Source: Zobellia uliginosa | GTDB taxonomy: Bacteria > Bacteroidota > Bacteroidia > Flavobacteriales > Flavobacteriaceae | Direction of reading: 5' to 3' | Length of the DNA: 64,000 nt | Assembly (NCBI RefSeq): GCF_900156625.1 | Contig: NZ_FTOB01000003.1 | Coordinates: 310,001 to 374,000, forward strand | Shown: piece by piece, positions 45,608-56,527 of the stretch | How positions within the stretch are numbered: position 1 is the first letter of the stretch | Layout: every line of letters begins with the position of its first letter | Made by a program: the position numbers and the translations under genes | The notes under the pieces: generated by a model | Seen by the model: only the letters and a program-made list of their open reading frames with translations | Databases searched by the model: none | Told to the model about the DNA's origin: nothing

Positions 45608-46624
45608 ATGAAAGCAACTGTTTACAAAGGAAACAAAACCTTTTCTGTAATCGAGAAGGAAATTGAAGCACCGGAAAAAGGTGATGTTAGAATTAAAGTG
45701 GCCTATTCAGGGGTGTGTGGCACCGATGTGCATATTTATCATGGTATGATGGACAAGCGGGTGGCTATGCCCCAGACCATTGGTCATGAAATGTCGGGAA
45801 TCATCGACGCCGTTGGCGAAGGGGTTGAAGGCTATGCAGTTGGTGATAAGGTTGTAGTCCGTCCCTTGGACGACCGTTTGGTGAAGGCTTCCGATAAAGG
45901 TTTTAACCATATTTGTGAGGATTTAAAATTCATAGGTATCGATAGTCCGGGTTCCATGCAACAGTATTGGAACGTACCCGCCTTTGTCCTTCATAAACTA
46001 AAGGCGGAGACCGATTTAAAATTGGCTGCTTTGATCGAGCCCTTGTCGGTTGCTACCCACGATGTTCGTAGAAGTGGTTTGGTGGCTGGCGAGACGGCCG
46101 TGGTTTTGGGCGGTGGCCCTATAGGTCTTTTGGTGGCCATGGTAGCTAAGGAAGTAGGGGCGAATGTCATCGTTTCCGAAGTGAACGAAAAGCGTATAGC
46201 TAAGGCCCAGTCAATGGGGTTGCAGGCTGTAAACCCTACAAAGGTAGACTTGGTAGAGTATGTAAAGGAGCAAACCGATAACCGTCGTGCCGATGTGGTT
46301 TTTGAAGTAGCTGGGGTGCAGCCCGCTTTGGATATCATGTGTGAGGTTGCCGGTATTCGCGGGCGAATCTTGATGGTGGCCATTCATGGGGAAAAGAAAC
46401 CGGTAGACCTTTTTAAGTTTTTCTGGAAAGAATTGAGCCTGATCGGGGCTAGGGTATACGAAAAAGAGGATTATGAAAAATCAATCGATTTGATTACCAA
46501 AAACGAACTGCCCTTCGAGGATATGATTACCGATGTACAGCCATTGACTAATATTCAGCAAGTATTTGAAAACATAGATAATAATCCTGATGGTATGAAA
46601 GTACTTATGGATTGTCAACAATAA
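45608..46624 (+). CDS. Medium-chain dehydrogenase, probable 2-keto-3-deoxy-L-galactonate 5-dehydrogenase
   Basis: A 338-residue protein (ATG at 45608, three bases after an in-frame TTG). Catalytic zinc ligands are in YSGVCGTDVHIYHG and IGHEMSG, and the coenzyme motif is VVLGGGPIGLLVAM. The usual four-cysteine structural zinc loop is lost: only HICED remains, in a segment RPLDDRLVKASDKGFNHIC. In the anhydro-L-galactose pathway the cycloisomerase product 2-keto-3-deoxy-L-galactonate is oxidised at C5 and then re-reduced to KDG. This gene and the KduD-like SDR 24 bp downstream are a fitting pair for those two steps. The assignment is by context. Confidence 0.8.
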   Translation: MKATVYKGNKTFSVIEKEIEAPEKGDVRIKVAYSGVCGTDVHIYHGMMDKRVAMPQTIGHEMSGIIDAVGEGVEGYAVGDKVVVRPLDDRLVKASDKGFNHICEDLKFIGIDSPGSMQQYWNVPAFVLHKLKAETDLKLAALIEPLSVATHDVRRSGLVAGETAVVLGGGPIGLLVAMVAKEVGANVIVSEVNEKRIAKAQSMGLQAVNPTKVDLVEYVKEQTDNRRADVVFEVAGVQPALDIMCEVAGIRGRILMVAIHGEKKPVDLFKFFWKELSLIGARVYEKEDYEKSIDLITKNELPFEDMITDVQPLTNIQQVFENIDNNPDGMKVLMDCQQ

Positions 46625-46648
46625 TTAAAGGGAAACAACGCATAGAAA

Positions 46649-47419
46649 ATGAGCATATTGAATCAATTTAGCCTAAAAGGAAAAACAGCTTTGGTAACGG
46701 GTTGTAAAAGAGGTATAGGAAAGGCCATGGCGGTAGCATTGGCCGAAGCGGGAGCCGATATCATCGGGGTTAGCGCCTCTTTGGAGAAGCATGGTAGTAT
46801 GGTGGGGCAGGAAGTTGAGGCCACGGGAAGAAAATTTAAGGCATACACTTGCGATTTTAGCAATAGGGAAGCTTTATATGAATTTATAAAGGAAGTGAAA
46901 AACGATTTTCCTAAAATCGATATCCTAGTGAATAATGCGGGTACCATTCTTAGGGCGCCTGCGGTCGAGCATTCCGATGAGTATTGGGATAAGGTAATCG
47001 AAATCAATCAAACGGCGCAATTTGTCCTTACCCGCGAAATCGGTAAGGAGATGGTGGCCCGAGGGGAAGGTAAAATTATTTTTACGGCTTCGTTGTTGAC
47101 ATTCCAAGGTGGTATTACAGTGCCCGGTTATGCGGCTAGTAAAGGGGCGATTGGCCAGATGACCATGGCTTTTGCCAATGAATGGGCCGCTAAGGGTGTG
47201 AACGTAAATGCCATAGCACCAGGTTATATCAGTACGGATAATACCGAGGCCTTAAGGAACGATCCCGAAAGATCGGCTTCTATTTTGTCTCGAATACCGG
47301 CTGGTAGATGGGGTAAACCCGAAGATTTTGCGGGACCTATAGTCTTTTTAAGTTCAGATGCAGCGGCTTATATGCACGGTGTTACCATGTTGGTAGACGG
47401 TGGCTGGATGGGAAGATAA
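46649..47419 (+). CDS. KduD-like short-chain dehydrogenase, probable 2,5-diketo-3-deoxy-sugar-acid 5-reductase
   Basis: A 256-residue SDR. Cofactor motif is [20 protein letters not shown], the NNAG motif is [16 protein letters not shown], the catalytic Ser is in [11 protein letters not shown], and [11 protein letters not shown] carries Tyr and Lys. The C-terminus is [10 protein letters not shown]. The segment [16 protein letters not shown] and the ending resemble KduD, which interconverts KDG and its 5-keto form. Here it would reduce 2,5-diketo-3-deoxy-L-galactonate to KDG, the last step before the central pathway. The stop codon's final A is the first base of a longer reading of the sulfatase gene, so the genes are tightly linked. 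Confidence 0.85.
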   Translation: MSILNQFSLKGKTALVTGCKRGIGKAMAVALAEAGADIIGVSASLEKHGSMVGQEVEATGRKFKAYTCDFSNREALYEFIKEVKNDFPKIDILVNNAGTILRAPAVEHSDEYWDKVIEINQTAQFVLTREIGKEMVARGEGKIIFTASLLTFQGGITVPGYAASKGAIGQMTMAFANEWAAKGVNVNAIAPGYISTDNTEALRNDPERSASILSRIPAGRWGKPEDFAGPIVFLSSDAAAYMHGVTMLVDGGWMGR

Positions 47420-47457
47420 TGGTACCGGGAAGAATAATCCATAAAAAATACAGGAAA

Positions 47458-48846
47458 ATGAAATTGCCAAGGCAGGTGCTCTTGTTCTTTGTGTCTTTCA
47501 CTATGCTCTTTAGTGGCTGGGCCCAAGATAAACCGAACATTGTTTTTATATTATCCGACGACGCCGGTTATGCCGATTTCGGATTTCATGGGAGTAAAGA
47601 ATTCAAGACGCCCGAACTGGACAAATTTGCCAAAAATGCCGTACGCTTTTCACAGGCCTATGTGTCTGCGGCTGTATGTGGTCCGTCAAGGGCGGGACTC
47701 CTAACCGGAAAGTATCAGCAGAAATTTGGATTTGAAGAGAACAACGTTCCTGGTTTGATGAGTAAAAACGGTCTTACGGGTGACGATATGGGCTTGCCCC
47801 TTGATCAAAAGACCATTGCCGACTACCTAAAGGAACAGGGGTATAAAACAGCTTTGTTCGGAAAGTGGCATCAGGGGAATGCAGATCGGTTTCACCCGAC
47901 CAAACGTGGTTTTGACGAATTTTATGGTTTTCGCGGAGGTGCAAGAAGTTATATGCCCTACGGTGCCGATAACGAACTTAAGAGGAGCGAAGATAGGTTA
48001 GAACGTGGTTTTGAAGGTTTTCAAGAACACAAAGGCTACCTAACGGAGGAATTGGCCGATGAGGCCATTGCATTCATGGAGAGAAACCAGAAGAATCCGT
48101 TTTTTGTTTACTTGGCTTTCAACGCGGTACATACCCCAATGGAAGCAAAGGAAGAAGACCTTGAAAAGGTCAAAGGTTTAACCGGAAAAAGAAAGACGTT
48201 AGCGGCAATGACCATTGCCATGGATAGGGCTTGCGGTAAAGTTTTGGATCGAATCAAGGCATTGGGCCTCGATAAGAATACACTAATTGTTTTTACTAAC
48301 GATAACGGTGGACCATCGGATGCGAACGAATCTTCGAACCTTCCTTTGAGCGGCACCAAGGCTAACCACTTAGAAGGGGGGATTCGAGTTCCTTTTCTAA
48401 TGTCGTGGCCGGGTAAATTAAAGCCGAATACGGTTTATGAAAACCCGATTAGTACCTTAGACCTATTACCGACTTTTGTTACGGCCGCCGGTGGTAATAT
48501 CAATGTTATCGACGGATTGGACGGGGTAGACCTCCTGCCTTACCTGCAAGGAAAAAAGCAGGGAAAGCCACATGAGACACTGTATTGGAAAAAAGAAGCT
48601 AGGGGTGCCATTAGGCATAACGACTGGAAGTTGGTACGATTTCCCGATCGCCCTGCGGAACTCTATAATATAAAGGAAGATATATCTGAAACGAATGATT
48701 TAGCTTTTAAATACCCTCAAAAAGTCCGTGAACTTTATCAAATGCTCTTCGATTGGGAACTTACCCTAGAGCGCCCTCTTTGGCAATTGGAAAGAAGGTT
48801 TGAAGGTCTTGCGGCCAAACGAATGGATGCATATAGAAAACACTAA
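47458..48846 (+). CDS. S1 family sulfatase, secreted
   Basis: About 462 residues. ATG at 47458 is preferred over the ATG at 47419 because it begins directly with a signal peptide ([18 protein letters not shown], cut near GWAQ). Sulfatase marks are [27 protein letters not shown] with the formylglycine Cys74, [20 protein letters not shown], and [20 protein letters not shown]. Unlike the other two sulfatases it shows no lipobox cysteine, so it is probably periplasmic. Lying inside the anhydro-L-galactose operon, it likely removes a sulfate blocking GH117 or GH2 action. The position is not deducible from sequence. Confidence 0.92.
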   Translation: MKLPRQVLLFFVSFTMLFSGWAQDKPNIVFILSDDAGYADFGFHGSKEFKTPELDKFAKNAVRFSQAYVSAAVCGPSRAGLLTGKYQQKFGFEENNVPGLMSKNGLTGDDMGLPLDQKTIADYLKEQGYKTALFGKWHQGNADRFHPTKRGFDEFYGFRGGARSYMPYGADNELKRSEDRLERGFEGFQEHKGYLTEELADEAIAFMERNQKNPFFVYLAFNAVHTPMEAKEEDLEKVKGLTGKRKTLAAMTIAMDRACGKVLDRIKALGLDKNTLIVFTNDNGGPSDANESSNLPLSGTKANHLEGGIRVPFLMSWPGKLKPNTVYENPISTLDLLPTFVTAAGGNINVIDGLDGVDLLPYLQGKKQGKPHETLYWKKEARGAIRHNDWKLVRFPDRPAELYNIKEDISETNDLAFKYPQKVRELYQMLFDWELTLERPLWQLERRFEGLAAKRMDAYRKH

Positions 48847-48860
48847 TTAATTAACGAAAA

Positions 48861-50315
48861 ATGTCAGCAATTAAAGAATACCAACTATTTATCGACGGAA
48901 AATGGGTTACCTCTACCTCAGGTGAGACCATAGATATTGTAAACCCATCTACCGAAGAGGTGGTTGCAAGAGTTCAGAACGGTACGGTCGATGAGGCCCA
49001 ACTAGCGCTACAGGCAGCGGACAAAGCCCAAAAGGAATGGAAAAAATTACCGGCCCGTTCGCGTGCCGAACTTTTATATAAATTGGCCGATGAGATTAAG
49101 GCCAATTCCGATTTCTTGGCCGAGCTCTTGGTCAAGGAGCAAGGGAAACTGCTAAAAGTGGCTAAGGGAGAAGTGGCGGTAACCGCTTCTTTTATTGAAT
49201 ACGCTTGTGAAGGGGCTAGAAGAATCGAGGGGGATATTGTGCCTTCCGACAACCCCAATGAGCAAATTTGGATCCAGAAAATACCTCGTGGCGTAGTGGT
49301 TGCCATTACCGCTTGGAACTTCCCGTTGGCATTGGCCGGTCGTAAATTAGGACCAGCCTTGGTTGCCGGTAATACCATTGTTATAAAACCGACTTCCGAA
49401 ACGCCTTTGGCTACTTTGGAATTGGGTAATCTTGCGAAAAAAGTAGGTATCCCAGATGGGGTTATCAATATATTGACCGGTCCGGGTAGGGCCATGGGTA
49501 ATGCACTTGTTGAAAGTCCTATTACCAAAATGGTAACAATGACGGGTTCTACGCCCGTTGGTCAGTCTATTGCCAGGGCTGCGGCACAAAACCTTACGCA
49601 CGTTCAGTTGGAACTTGGAGGGAAAGCTCCTTTTATTGTTTTTGAAGACGCCGATATCGATGCCGCTGTAGACGCTGCCCTACATTCGCGTTTTGATAAC
49701 TGTGGACAGGTGTGTACCTGTAATGAAAGAATGTACGTTCATGAAGGCATTTACGATGCCTTTATGGAAAAATTCATAGCCAAGACAAAGGCTATTAAGG
49801 TAGGTGATCCAATGTTGGAGGATACCGATATGGGACCTAAAGTGAATGCCGCCGAACTAAAGCATATGGAGCATTTGGTTGCCGTAAGCCTAGAAGAGGG
49901 AGCCACTTTGGCTACAGGGGGCAAAAAACCTGAAGGCAGTGCTTTTGAAAAAGGATTTTGGTTTGAGCCTACCGTTTTGACCAATGTAACCCAAAATATG
50001 ACCATTGTTCATGAAGAATCTTTTGGACCTATTCTTCCCGTCTTGAAATTCAAGACTTTTGAAGAAGTGGTCGGTTATGCCAATGATTGTGAATACGGAC
50101 TTGCGGCTATGGTCTTTACCAATGATATGAATACCATCATGAAGTGTAATGATGAGTTGGAGTATGGTGAAATTTACGTTAACCGTGGTCATGGTGAACA
50201 ACACCAAGGGTTCCATAACGGATATAAGCTAAGTGGCTCGGGAGGTGAAGATGGTAAGTACGGCTTTGAGCAGTACATGGAGAAAAAGACGTTTTATATT
50301 AGACACAAGGCATAA
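48861..50315 (+). CDS. 3,6-anhydro-L-galactose dehydrogenase (aldehyde dehydrogenase family)
   Basis: A 484-residue NAD(P)-dependent aldehyde dehydrogenase. Catalytic Glu251 is in LELGGKAP and catalytic Cys285 in NCGQVCTC. The nucleotide-binding segment is ITAWNFPLALAGRKLGPALV. General relatives are lactaldehyde and succinate-semialdehyde dehydrogenases. Its gene is fused without spacing to that of the cycloisomerase, which acts on the product of 3,6-anhydro-L-galactose oxidation. The substrate call is therefore well supported by context: oxidation of anhydro-L-galactose to 3,6-anhydro-L-galactonate in the cytoplasm. Confidence 0.9.
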   Translation: MSAIKEYQLFIDGKWVTSTSGETIDIVNPSTEEVVARVQNGTVDEAQLALQAADKAQKEWKKLPARSRAELLYKLADEIKANSDFLAELLVKEQGKLLKVAKGEVAVTASFIEYACEGARRIEGDIVPSDNPNEQIWIQKIPRGVVVAITAWNFPLALAGRKLGPALVAGNTIVIKPTSETPLATLELGNLAKKVGIPDGVINILTGPGRAMGNALVESPITKMVTMTGSTPVGQSIARAAAQNLTHVQLELGGKAPFIVFEDADIDAAVDAALHSRFDNCGQVCTCNERMYVHEGIYDAFMEKFIAKTKAIKVGDPMLEDTDMGPKVNAAELKHMEHLVAVSLEEGATLATGGKKPEGSAFEKGFWFEPTVLTNVTQNMTIVHEESFGPILPVLKFKTFEEVVGYANDCEYGLAAMVFTNDMNTIMKCNDELEYGEIYVNRGHGEQHQGFHNGYKLSGSGGEDGKYGFEQYMEKKTFYIRHKA

Positions 50316-51410
50316 ATGGGGACAAGTATAAAATCGGTTGACTGTAAGTTGTTCAGGGTTCCCTTGCCGGAAGTTATGAACGATGCCAAACATGGTGACC
50401 ATACGCATTTTGAACTGGTCACTTCTACTATCACTTTGGAAGACGGTAGTACGGGCACTGGATATACCTATACGGGAGGAAAAGGCGGGAATGCCATTAA
50501 GGCCATGGTCGATTACGATATAGCACCGGCCTTGATAGGTAAGGACGGTTCCGATATAGATGGGATTTACGATTTTCTTGAATGGCACATGCACTATGTA
50601 GGTAGGGGAGGTATAGTTTCCTTTGCCGTTTCTACGATAGATATTGCACTGTGGGATATTCGTTGTAAGAAGGCCGAAAAACCACTTTGGCAAATGGCCG
50701 GTGGTGCAGGTAATACCTGTAAAGCTTATTGTGGGGGAATTGATTTACAGTTTCCTATTCCAAAACTTTTGAAGAATATGGAGGGCTATTTGGCGGCGGG
50801 TTTCAACGCGGTCAAGATTAAGATCGGAAGGGAAAACCTCGATGAGGACATAGAGCGTATTAAAGCGGTACGTGAGTTCATCGGGCCCGATGTAACCTTC
50901 ATGGTCGATGCCAACTACTCAATGACCGTTGATAAGGCTATTGAGGCGATTAACCGTTTTAGGGAATACGATATCACTTGGTTCGAAGAGCCTATTATTC
51001 CTGATAATTATATGGGTTTCTCACAAATTGCCGATGCTACAGGTTTTCCTTTGGCTATGGGCGAAAATCTGCATACCATCCATGAATTTGAATATGCCAT
51101 GGATCAGGCAAAATTATCCTTTGTTCAGCCAGATGCTTCAAATTGTGGTGGAATCACAGGTTGGTTGGCCGCCGCACGGTTGGCCGATAAGTATAATATT
51201 CCAGCCTGTTCGCACGGAATGCAGGAACTACATGTGAGTTTGGTATCCGCCCAACCGAATTCAGGTTGGCTAGAGGTACATAGTTTTCCTATTGACCAAT
51301 ACACCAAAAGACCGTTGGTGGTAGAGAACCATCTTGCCGTAGCACCAGATACGCCAGGGGTAGGAGTGGAGTTCGATTGGGAAAAACTGTCAGCTTTTCA
51401 ATCGAAATAA
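50316..51410 (+). CDS. 3,6-anhydro-L-galactonate cycloisomerase (enolase superfamily)
   Basis: A 364-residue mandelate-racemase-type protein. Metal ligands are Asp198, Glu224 and Glu250 (spaced by 26, in MVDANYS, WFEEPI and MGENLHT). The K-x-K pair Lys167/Lys169 (AVKIKIG) and His300 (CSHGMQELH) are candidate acid/base residues. The stretches [21 protein letters not shown] and [12 protein letters not shown] match what I recall of the characterised Vibrio cycloisomerase. The enzyme opens 3,6-anhydro-L-galactonate to 2-keto-3-deoxy-L-galactonate. The start ATG immediately follows the stop of the dehydrogenase gene, so the two are translationally coupled. Confidence 0.92.
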   Translation: MGTSIKSVDCKLFRVPLPEVMNDAKHGDHTHFELVTSTITLEDGSTGTGYTYTGGKGGNAIKAMVDYDIAPALIGKDGSDIDGIYDFLEWHMHYVGRGGIVSFAVSTIDIALWDIRCKKAEKPLWQMAGGAGNTCKAYCGGIDLQFPIPKLLKNMEGYLAAGFNAVKIKIGRENLDEDIERIKAVREFIGPDVTFMVDANYSMTVDKAIEAINRFREYDITWFEEPIIPDNYMGFSQIADATGFPLAMGENLHTIHEFEYAMDQAKLSFVQPDASNCGGITGWLAAARLADKYNIPACSHGMQELHVSLVSAQPNSGWLEVHSFPIDQYTKRPLVVENHLAVAPDTPGVGVEFDWEKLSAFQSK

Positions 51411-51447
51411 ATAATTCTGACTAGAACATTCAAAAACGCTTACGATA

Positions 51448-52491
51448 ATGAAAACGACACAGACAGATTTCGGTGTATTGAGCGGTGAAAACATTTACCG
51501 CTATACTTTAGAGAACGATAATGGGCTTAGTGTAAAGATTTCCAACTATGGGGCTACCATTACCTCTATTCTTATACCGCAAAAGACAGGGGAAACGGAT
51601 GAAATCGTTTGTGGTTTTGATACGTTCGAGAGCTATTTCTCCGAGGCCTATCAAGTCAATGCCCCATATTTTGGGGGAACGGTTGGCCGCTATTGCTCCC
51701 AAATAAAAGATGCCCGATTTTCTTTGAACGGAAAGGAATACCAATTGGCAAAAATAGTTGGCGATAATAACCTGCACGGAGGAAAAATCGGTTTCGATAA
51801 AAAAATATGGAAGGTAAAGGCGTTTTCGCCTGAAGTTGCCAGTGTTCAAATGGAGCTTGAGAGCGAACATTTGGAAGAGGGCTTTCCGGGAAATGTTACG
51901 GTTCAGGTGACCTTCACATTGACCAATGACAACGAACTTAAAATACGGTATGGGGCTATCACCGACCAAGACACGCCTTTTACGATTACGAATCACACCT
52001 ATTTTAATCTTTCGGGCTTTGCCGACAATGTTGAGGGTCACACCGTAATGGTAAATGCCGACACCAAACAGCTCTGGGATGAAACGGGAGCTGCCACAGG
52101 GGAAAATGTCTCTGTTGCGGGCAAGGTCGATGACCTGCGCTCTCCAATGACCATAAAGGAAGTACACGAAGCCATGGGCGATGGCTTTGAACATTTTTAC
52201 CTCTTTGAGGATAAGGGGTTTGAATTGGATAAAGTGGCGGAAATAAGTGAACCTAAAAGTGGTCGTTCTATGGAAGTTTTCACTACGGAACCCGGAATGT
52301 TGCTCTACACCGGAAAATATACTTCTGATGAGCTCAAAAGAGAATCGGGATTGCAATACGGCAAATATCGGGGCTTTTGCTGTGAAACCCACCGCTACCC
52401 GAATGGCCCCAATATTTCAGACGCTCCGAAGACTATCTTAAAAGCGGGCGAGAATTACGATAGTACGACGATTTTTAAATTCAACTGGTAA
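51448..52491 (+). CDS. galM: Aldose 1-epimerase (galactose mutarotase)
   Basis: A 347-residue GalM-type enzyme. It shows GATITSILIP near the start, GGTVGRYCSQIKDARF and DNNLHGGKIGFDKKIW with the His of the substrate site. The catalytic-His segment is TNHTYFNLSGFAD and the C-terminal catalytic Glu region is GFCCETHRYPNGPN. It interconverts alpha and beta anomers of D-galactose. No signal peptide is present, so it acts in the cytoplasm. It follows the cycloisomerase gene by 37 bp and precedes a sugar transporter, fitting handling of the galactose half of agar disaccharides. Confidence 0.92.
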   Translation: MKTTQTDFGVLSGENIYRYTLENDNGLSVKISNYGATITSILIPQKTGETDEIVCGFDTFESYFSEAYQVNAPYFGGTVGRYCSQIKDARFSLNGKEYQLAKIVGDNNLHGGKIGFDKKIWKVKAFSPEVASVQMELESEHLEEGFPGNVTVQVTFTLTNDNELKIRYGAITDQDTPFTITNHTYFNLSGFADNVEGHTVMVNADTKQLWDETGAATGENVSVAGKVDDLRSPMTIKEVHEAMGDGFEHFYLFEDKGFELDKVAEISEPKSGRSMEVFTTEPGMLLYTGKYTSDELKRESGLQYGKYRGFCCETHRYPNGPNISDAPKTILKAGENYDSTTIFKFNW

Positions 52492-52551
52492 ACCAAACAC
52501 GGCTTGGTATGCCCGACCTGGTATACTTGGCCCCAATTAAATATTAAAGTT

Positions 52552-53568
52552 ATGACCGAAGGTGTATTATTGGCGATTTTCGCCGGATTGATGTTGGGCC
52601 TTTATGCCCTTCCCGAAAAATTTACAAAAGGTTTCAAGTATGAGAATACATGGAGTCTCTTCTTTCTTTTGACCATGTTCGTCGTACCGATTATTGCTTC
52701 GGTAACCCTTATTCAGGGTTTTGGGGAAATTTTCGGAAATATGCCGACCGATATTTGGGTGAAAATGGGCCTTACCAGTTTCCTTTGGGGAATTGGCGTT
52801 ATGATGTGGAGTAAGGCTATTAACCATATTGGTCTCTCCCTTGGTTTTTCCATCTTTATCGGGACGATAATTTTGGTAGGTTCCTTATTGCCCTTTATTG
52901 AAGACGGACTTCCTCCCTCGAATGTATTGACCTTTATTTTACTCGGTATTCTAGTAGTATTGTTAGGGGTTATCTTAAATGGTAAAGCAGGACTTACCCG
53001 AGAAAAGGACGAAGCTAAAACAGCGGCCGAAGGTACGCCGGCCAAAGGTTCAATGGTGACCGGTATTATGATCGCCGTTGTTGGGGGGTTATTGGCCACG
53101 GGCTTTAGCTATGCCAATGCCGCTGGTCGGCCTTATTTGCACGAAGCCAGTGTGGCCCAGGGCAACGCCGATTGGATAACGGCCGTAGCGGTAATGTTCC
53201 CGATCTTTATTAGTGGGGGTATCGTTATGACCGCCTATTTTCTATGGCAATTGAACGCTAAAAACGCATGGGGGGAATTCAAGACTCCGGCTTTCGGAAA
53301 AAACCTGTTTTTGATATTGATCATGGCGGTTTTTCATTATGCCGCATCCGCCCTTTTTGCCTATGCGGCATTTAAGTTGGGGGCATCGGGGAATACGGTA
53401 GGATATGCCATTTTCAATACGGCTTCCGTAGCTACCGCCATCGTTAGTGGTATCGTGACAAAAGAATGGGTAAGTGCCTCGCCCAAGGCTAGAAATCTCC
53501 TGTACGGAGGTCTTGGTTGTATGGTGGTAGGGATTATAATTGTAGCATATGCCAATGGTCTAGGGTAA
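52552..53568 (+). CDS. RhaT/GRP-like sugar transporter (drug/metabolite transporter superfamily)
   Basis: About 338 residues with ten hydrophobic helices. ATG at 52552 is chosen because the upstream TTG reading adds a non-hydrophobic tail that breaks the first membrane helix, whereas MTEGVLLAIFAGLMLGLYAL starts directly with one. Further segments include LTSFLWGIGVMMWSKAINHI, MIAVVGGLLATGFSYANAAG and VASVATAIVSG-like TASVATAIVSGIVTKEW. The layout resembles L-rhamnose:proton symporters. Placed in the anhydro-L-galactose operon, it could carry anhydro-L-galactose or galactose across the inner membrane, but the substrate is a guess. A terminator follows. Confidence 0.8.
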   Translation: MTEGVLLAIFAGLMLGLYALPEKFTKGFKYENTWSLFFLLTMFVVPIIASVTLIQGFGEIFGNMPTDIWVKMGLTSFLWGIGVMMWSKAINHIGLSLGFSIFIGTIILVGSLLPFIEDGLPPSNVLTFILLGILVVLLGVILNGKAGLTREKDEAKTAAEGTPAKGSMVTGIMIAVVGGLLATGFSYANAAGRPYLHEASVAQGNADWITAVAVMFPIFISGGIVMTAYFLWQLNAKNAWGEFKTPAFGKNLFLILIMAVFHYAASALFAYAAFKLGASGNTVGYAIFNTASVATAIVSGIVTKEWVSASPKARNLLYGGLGCMVVGIIIVAYANGLG

Positions 53569-53615
53569 TGATGGTTCCGTTTTTGACAAGTAAAAATATT
53601 GTTCTTTAGTAGTTG

Positions 53616-53652
53616 AGTCCGGTTGTTGTTCCTATTCAATCGGGCTTTTTTT
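53616..53652 (+). terminator. Terminator at the end of the anhydro-L-galactose operon
   Basis: AGTCCGGTTG (53616-53625) pairs with CAATCGGGCT (53637-53646) with two G-T pairs, followed by eight T residues. It separates the transporter gene from the GH2 gene. Confidence 0.85.
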
Positions 53653-53683
53653 TATTCGAAGCTTTAAAATAAAGATTTGACCT

Positions 53684-56221
53684 ATGAAAAAACACTTTTT
53701 ATACGTAGTAATTACAGCCGTGTTGCTCTCTTCATGTGGGCGCGAGCTGTCAAATGACTCGCAGTTTGATATTGTGACCGATTTTAATTTCGATTGGGAG
53801 TTTCGTTTGGTCGATTCAACGGGGCAAAACGATGATTGGAAAAATATTAGGCTTCCCCATGATTGGAGTGTAGAGGCTTCTTTTGATTCTATAAACGGGG
53901 AAGGGGCTACGGGATACCTTCCCGGAGGTGTGGGAATATATCGTAAAAAATTCCCGCTTCAACTGAAATCGGATGAAAAGGCCTATATCTTGTTCGATGG
54001 CGTTTATAACAATTCCGAGGTTTCCCTAAACGGTAAGGATGTAGGGGAGCACCCCTATGGATACTCTCCGTTTTATTACGATATCTCGCCTTATTTGAAT
54101 TCGGAAAAAGATAGCAACCTGATAGAGGTAAAGGTAGATAGAACCCGTTATGTCGATAGTCGCTGGTACACCGGTTCGGGTATTTACCGAGATGTAAAGC
54201 TTTTGGTCAAGAACAAATTGCACATACCCATTTGGGGCGTATTCGTAACTACTCCTAAAATAGAGGAAAAACAAGCGGAAGTATCGGTGTCCGTTCAAAT
54301 TCAGAATGATTTTTCTGAAGATAAAAAAGCGGAACTCCGAATGGAGATTTATAATAGGGACGGACAAAAGGTCAACGGTCATACGCAACCTATTGAAGTT
54401 AGTGGAAATGACCAAGGTCTTCAATTATATTCTGTATCCATTGAAAACCCGATTTTGTGGGATGTCGATAATCCTTACCTCTACAAAGTGGTAAGTTCTA
54501 TTCTCTATGAAGGAAAGGTTATAGACCAACAAGAAACTGCCTTTGGTGTACGGTCTATCCGTTTTGACCCTGATCAAGGTTTTTTCCTTAACGGTAAAAA
54601 TCGAAAAATAAAAGGGGTTTGTTTACACCACGATGGTGGACTGGTAGGGGCAGCCGTACCCGACGACGTCTGGAGAAGGCGTCTACAGAAGTTAAAAGAA
54701 GCGGGGTGTAACGCCATCAGAATCGCTCACAACCCTGGCTCACAAGCGCTTTTAGACCTGTGTGACGAAATGGGTTTTTTGGTGCAGGACGAATTCTTTG
54801 ATGAATGGGACAATCCGAAGGATAAAAGAAAAAACATGAACGAGCAGAGTGTAGACTATATCACAAGAGGCTATACCGAGCATTTTCAAGAGTGGGCGGA
54901 AAAGGACTTAAAGAATACGGTTTTGGCCCATAGAAACCACCCGAGTATCATTCAATGGAGTATCGGGAACGAAATAGAATGGACCTATCCGCGGAATGCC
55001 GAAGCTACCGGTTTTTTCAATAATATGGAGTGGCAGGGCAATTACTTCTTTTCAGAACCGCCGTATTCGGTAGATCAAATAAAAGAGAAACTAAATACCT
55101 TGCCCAAGGAAAAATATGATATTGGGGAAACCGCTAAAAAATTAGCGAAATGGACCAGGGAATTGGATACTACGCGATATGTAACGGCCAATTGTATTCT
55201 GCCCTCCGCAAGTCATCTCTCAGGCTATGCCGATGTACTTGACGTAGTGGGCTATAGTTATCGTAGGGTGATTTATGATTATGGCCACAAGAATTATCCG
55301 AACAAAGTCATTATGGGCACTGAAAACCTACCGCAATGGCACGAATGGAAAGCGGTGATGGAGCGCCCGTTTATTTCTGGACTCTTCCTTTGGACGGGAA
55401 TCGATTATATGGGGGAGTCTAATGGAGCTTGGCCCAAAAAGGGTACCCAAAGCGGCTTGTTGGATCAGGCCGGTTTTGAAAAGACTTCGTATCACATGAT
55501 GAAAACCTTATGGAACGACGAACCCCATTTGCACCTAACCACACAGTCTCTAGACAAATCGATATATAAATTGAACGAGGCCGGAGACCCCGTGGAGAAG
55601 AAAGAGAACGGGTGGGAGAAGGCCTTGTGGTTTTGGCATGAAAGTAATGAATATTGGAATTACGATGCTAAGGAAGCGACCGTTGTAGAAGTCTATTCCA
55701 ATTGCGACGAAGTGGAACTCTTTTTAAACGATGCTTCACTAGGAAGAAAAAAGCTTGCGGATTTTGATGACCGTATTTACAAATGGTCTGTACCATTTGT
55801 TGCCGGTGAACTTAGGGCAGAGGGGTATATCGACGGAAAAAAGGTAGATGCGGGTGCACAAATAAAAACGACCACAGCACCTTATGCCGTTCAACTTTCG
55901 GTAGATAAGGACCAATTATCGGCCAATGCCTATGATGTGGCCCATATAGTGGCCCAAATTGTAGATGAAGAAGGGAACCCCGTAAGACATAGCAACGCTG
56001 AAATTTCTTTCTCCATTACCGGTGATGTAAGATTATTGGGGGTCGATAATGGTTCGGCCAGGAATGTTCAAGATTATCGATCGACCAAGATCGTAACCGA
56101 TAAGGGGCGTTGTCTGCTTATCGTACAATCAAATTTCAACGCAGGCGACGTAAGGATAGCGGCAGAATCCGAAGGGTTAAAAACAGGTGATTTGCTGTTG
56201 AAAATAAAGGCAATGGACTAG
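53684..56221 (+). CDS. GH2 beta-galactosidase-like lipoprotein
   Basis: An 845-residue lipoprotein (Cys18 in LLSSC). Order of domains: sugar-binding jelly roll (about 35-205, [16 protein letters not shown]), immunoglobulin-like domain (to about 305), TIM barrel with acid/base Glu430 (WSIGNEIEW) and probable nucleophile Glu547 ([13 protein letters not shown]), a DUF4982-type segment, and a C-terminal Ig-like domain ([15 protein letters not shown]). In agar/porphyran loci GH2 enzymes cut D-galactose from the non-reducing end after GH117, GH29 or sulfatases act. A single-gene unit between two terminators is suggested. The exact substrate is inference. Confidence 0.9.
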   Translation: MKKHFLYVVITAVLLSSCGRELSNDSQFDIVTDFNFDWEFRLVDSTGQNDDWKNIRLPHDWSVEASFDSINGEGATGYLPGGVGIYRKKFPLQLKSDEKAYILFDGVYNNSEVSLNGKDVGEHPYGYSPFYYDISPYLNSEKDSNLIEVKVDRTRYVDSRWYTGSGIYRDVKLLVKNKLHIPIWGVFVTTPKIEEKQAEVSVSVQIQNDFSEDKKAELRMEIYNRDGQKVNGHTQPIEVSGNDQGLQLYSVSIENPILWDVDNPYLYKVVSSILYEGKVIDQQETAFGVRSIRFDPDQGFFLNGKNRKIKGVCLHHDGGLVGAAVPDDVWRRRLQKLKEAGCNAIRIAHNPGSQALLDLCDEMGFLVQDEFFDEWDNPKDKRKNMNEQSVDYITRGYTEHFQEWAEKDLKNTVLAHRNHPSIIQWSIGNEIEWTYPRNAEATGFFNNMEWQGNYFFSEPPYSVDQIKEKLNTLPKEKYDIGETAKKLAKWTRELDTTRYVTANCILPSASHLSGYADVLDVVGYSYRRVIYDYGHKNYPNKVIMGTENLPQWHEWKAVMERPFISGLFLWTGIDYMGESNGAWPKKGTQSGLLDQAGFEKTSYHMMKTLWNDEPHLHLTTQSLDKSIYKLNEAGDPVEKKENGWEKALWFWHESNEYWNYDAKEATVVEVYSNCDEVELFLNDASLGRKKLADFDDRIYKWSVPFVAGELRAEGYIDGKKVDAGAQIKTTTAPYAVQLSVDKDQLSANAYDVAHIVAQIVDEEGNPVRHSNAEISFSITGDVRLLGVDNGSARNVQDYRSTKIVTDKGRCLLIVQSNFNAGDVRIAAESEGLKTGDLLLKIKAMD

Positions 56222-56236
56222 TAAGTGGAAATTATA

Positions 56237-56280
56237 GGAAAAGCCCGGTTTCTCAGGGAATTGGGCTTTTCTTGTTTTAG
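56237..56280 (+). terminator. Terminator after the GH2 gene
   Basis: GAAAAGCCC (56238-56246) pairs with GGGCTTTTC (56263-56271) around a 16-base loop, followed by TTGTTTT. Confidence 0.8.
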
Positions 56281-56527
56281 GCATTAGGTACTGATCAATT
56301 AAGGAGTCTCCATGAAGACCTTTCATGGGATTTCGATCTGTTGTCCTTTCTTTTTATAACGAATTCGTTAGTGGACAGTATGTTTTAAAACTAACTTATT
56401 TTACGCTAAATAGTATTAATTGTTATCTTGACACTTTTAAATTTGAGTGTCGGATTTTTAGACCGTTTGTTTCTGAACAAATAAAGAGAAGTACTTAAAT
56501 ATCAACCTAAAAAATACAACCGACTCA
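56281..56527 (+). promoter_or_regulatory. Intergenic leader of the MFS transporter/galactonate dehydratase operon
   Basis: This is non-coding AT-rich sequence. It must contain the promoter for 56528-59017. TTATCTTGACAC near 56422 only partly resembles the -7 consensus. No repeat or palindrome like that at 26628 or 43589 is seen. Confidence 0.3.

Noticed and set aside
48974-49528. Antisense ORF of 184 codons opposite the aldehyde dehydrogenase gene
   Set aside because: It lies wholly inside a well-supported catalytic domain, with a low-complexity composition typical of a shadow frame.
51508-52392. Long antisense ORF of 294 codons opposite the aldose epimerase gene
   Set aside because: The plus-strand GalM has clear motifs and normal length. 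The antisense product has no recognisable motif and is a codon-bias shadow.
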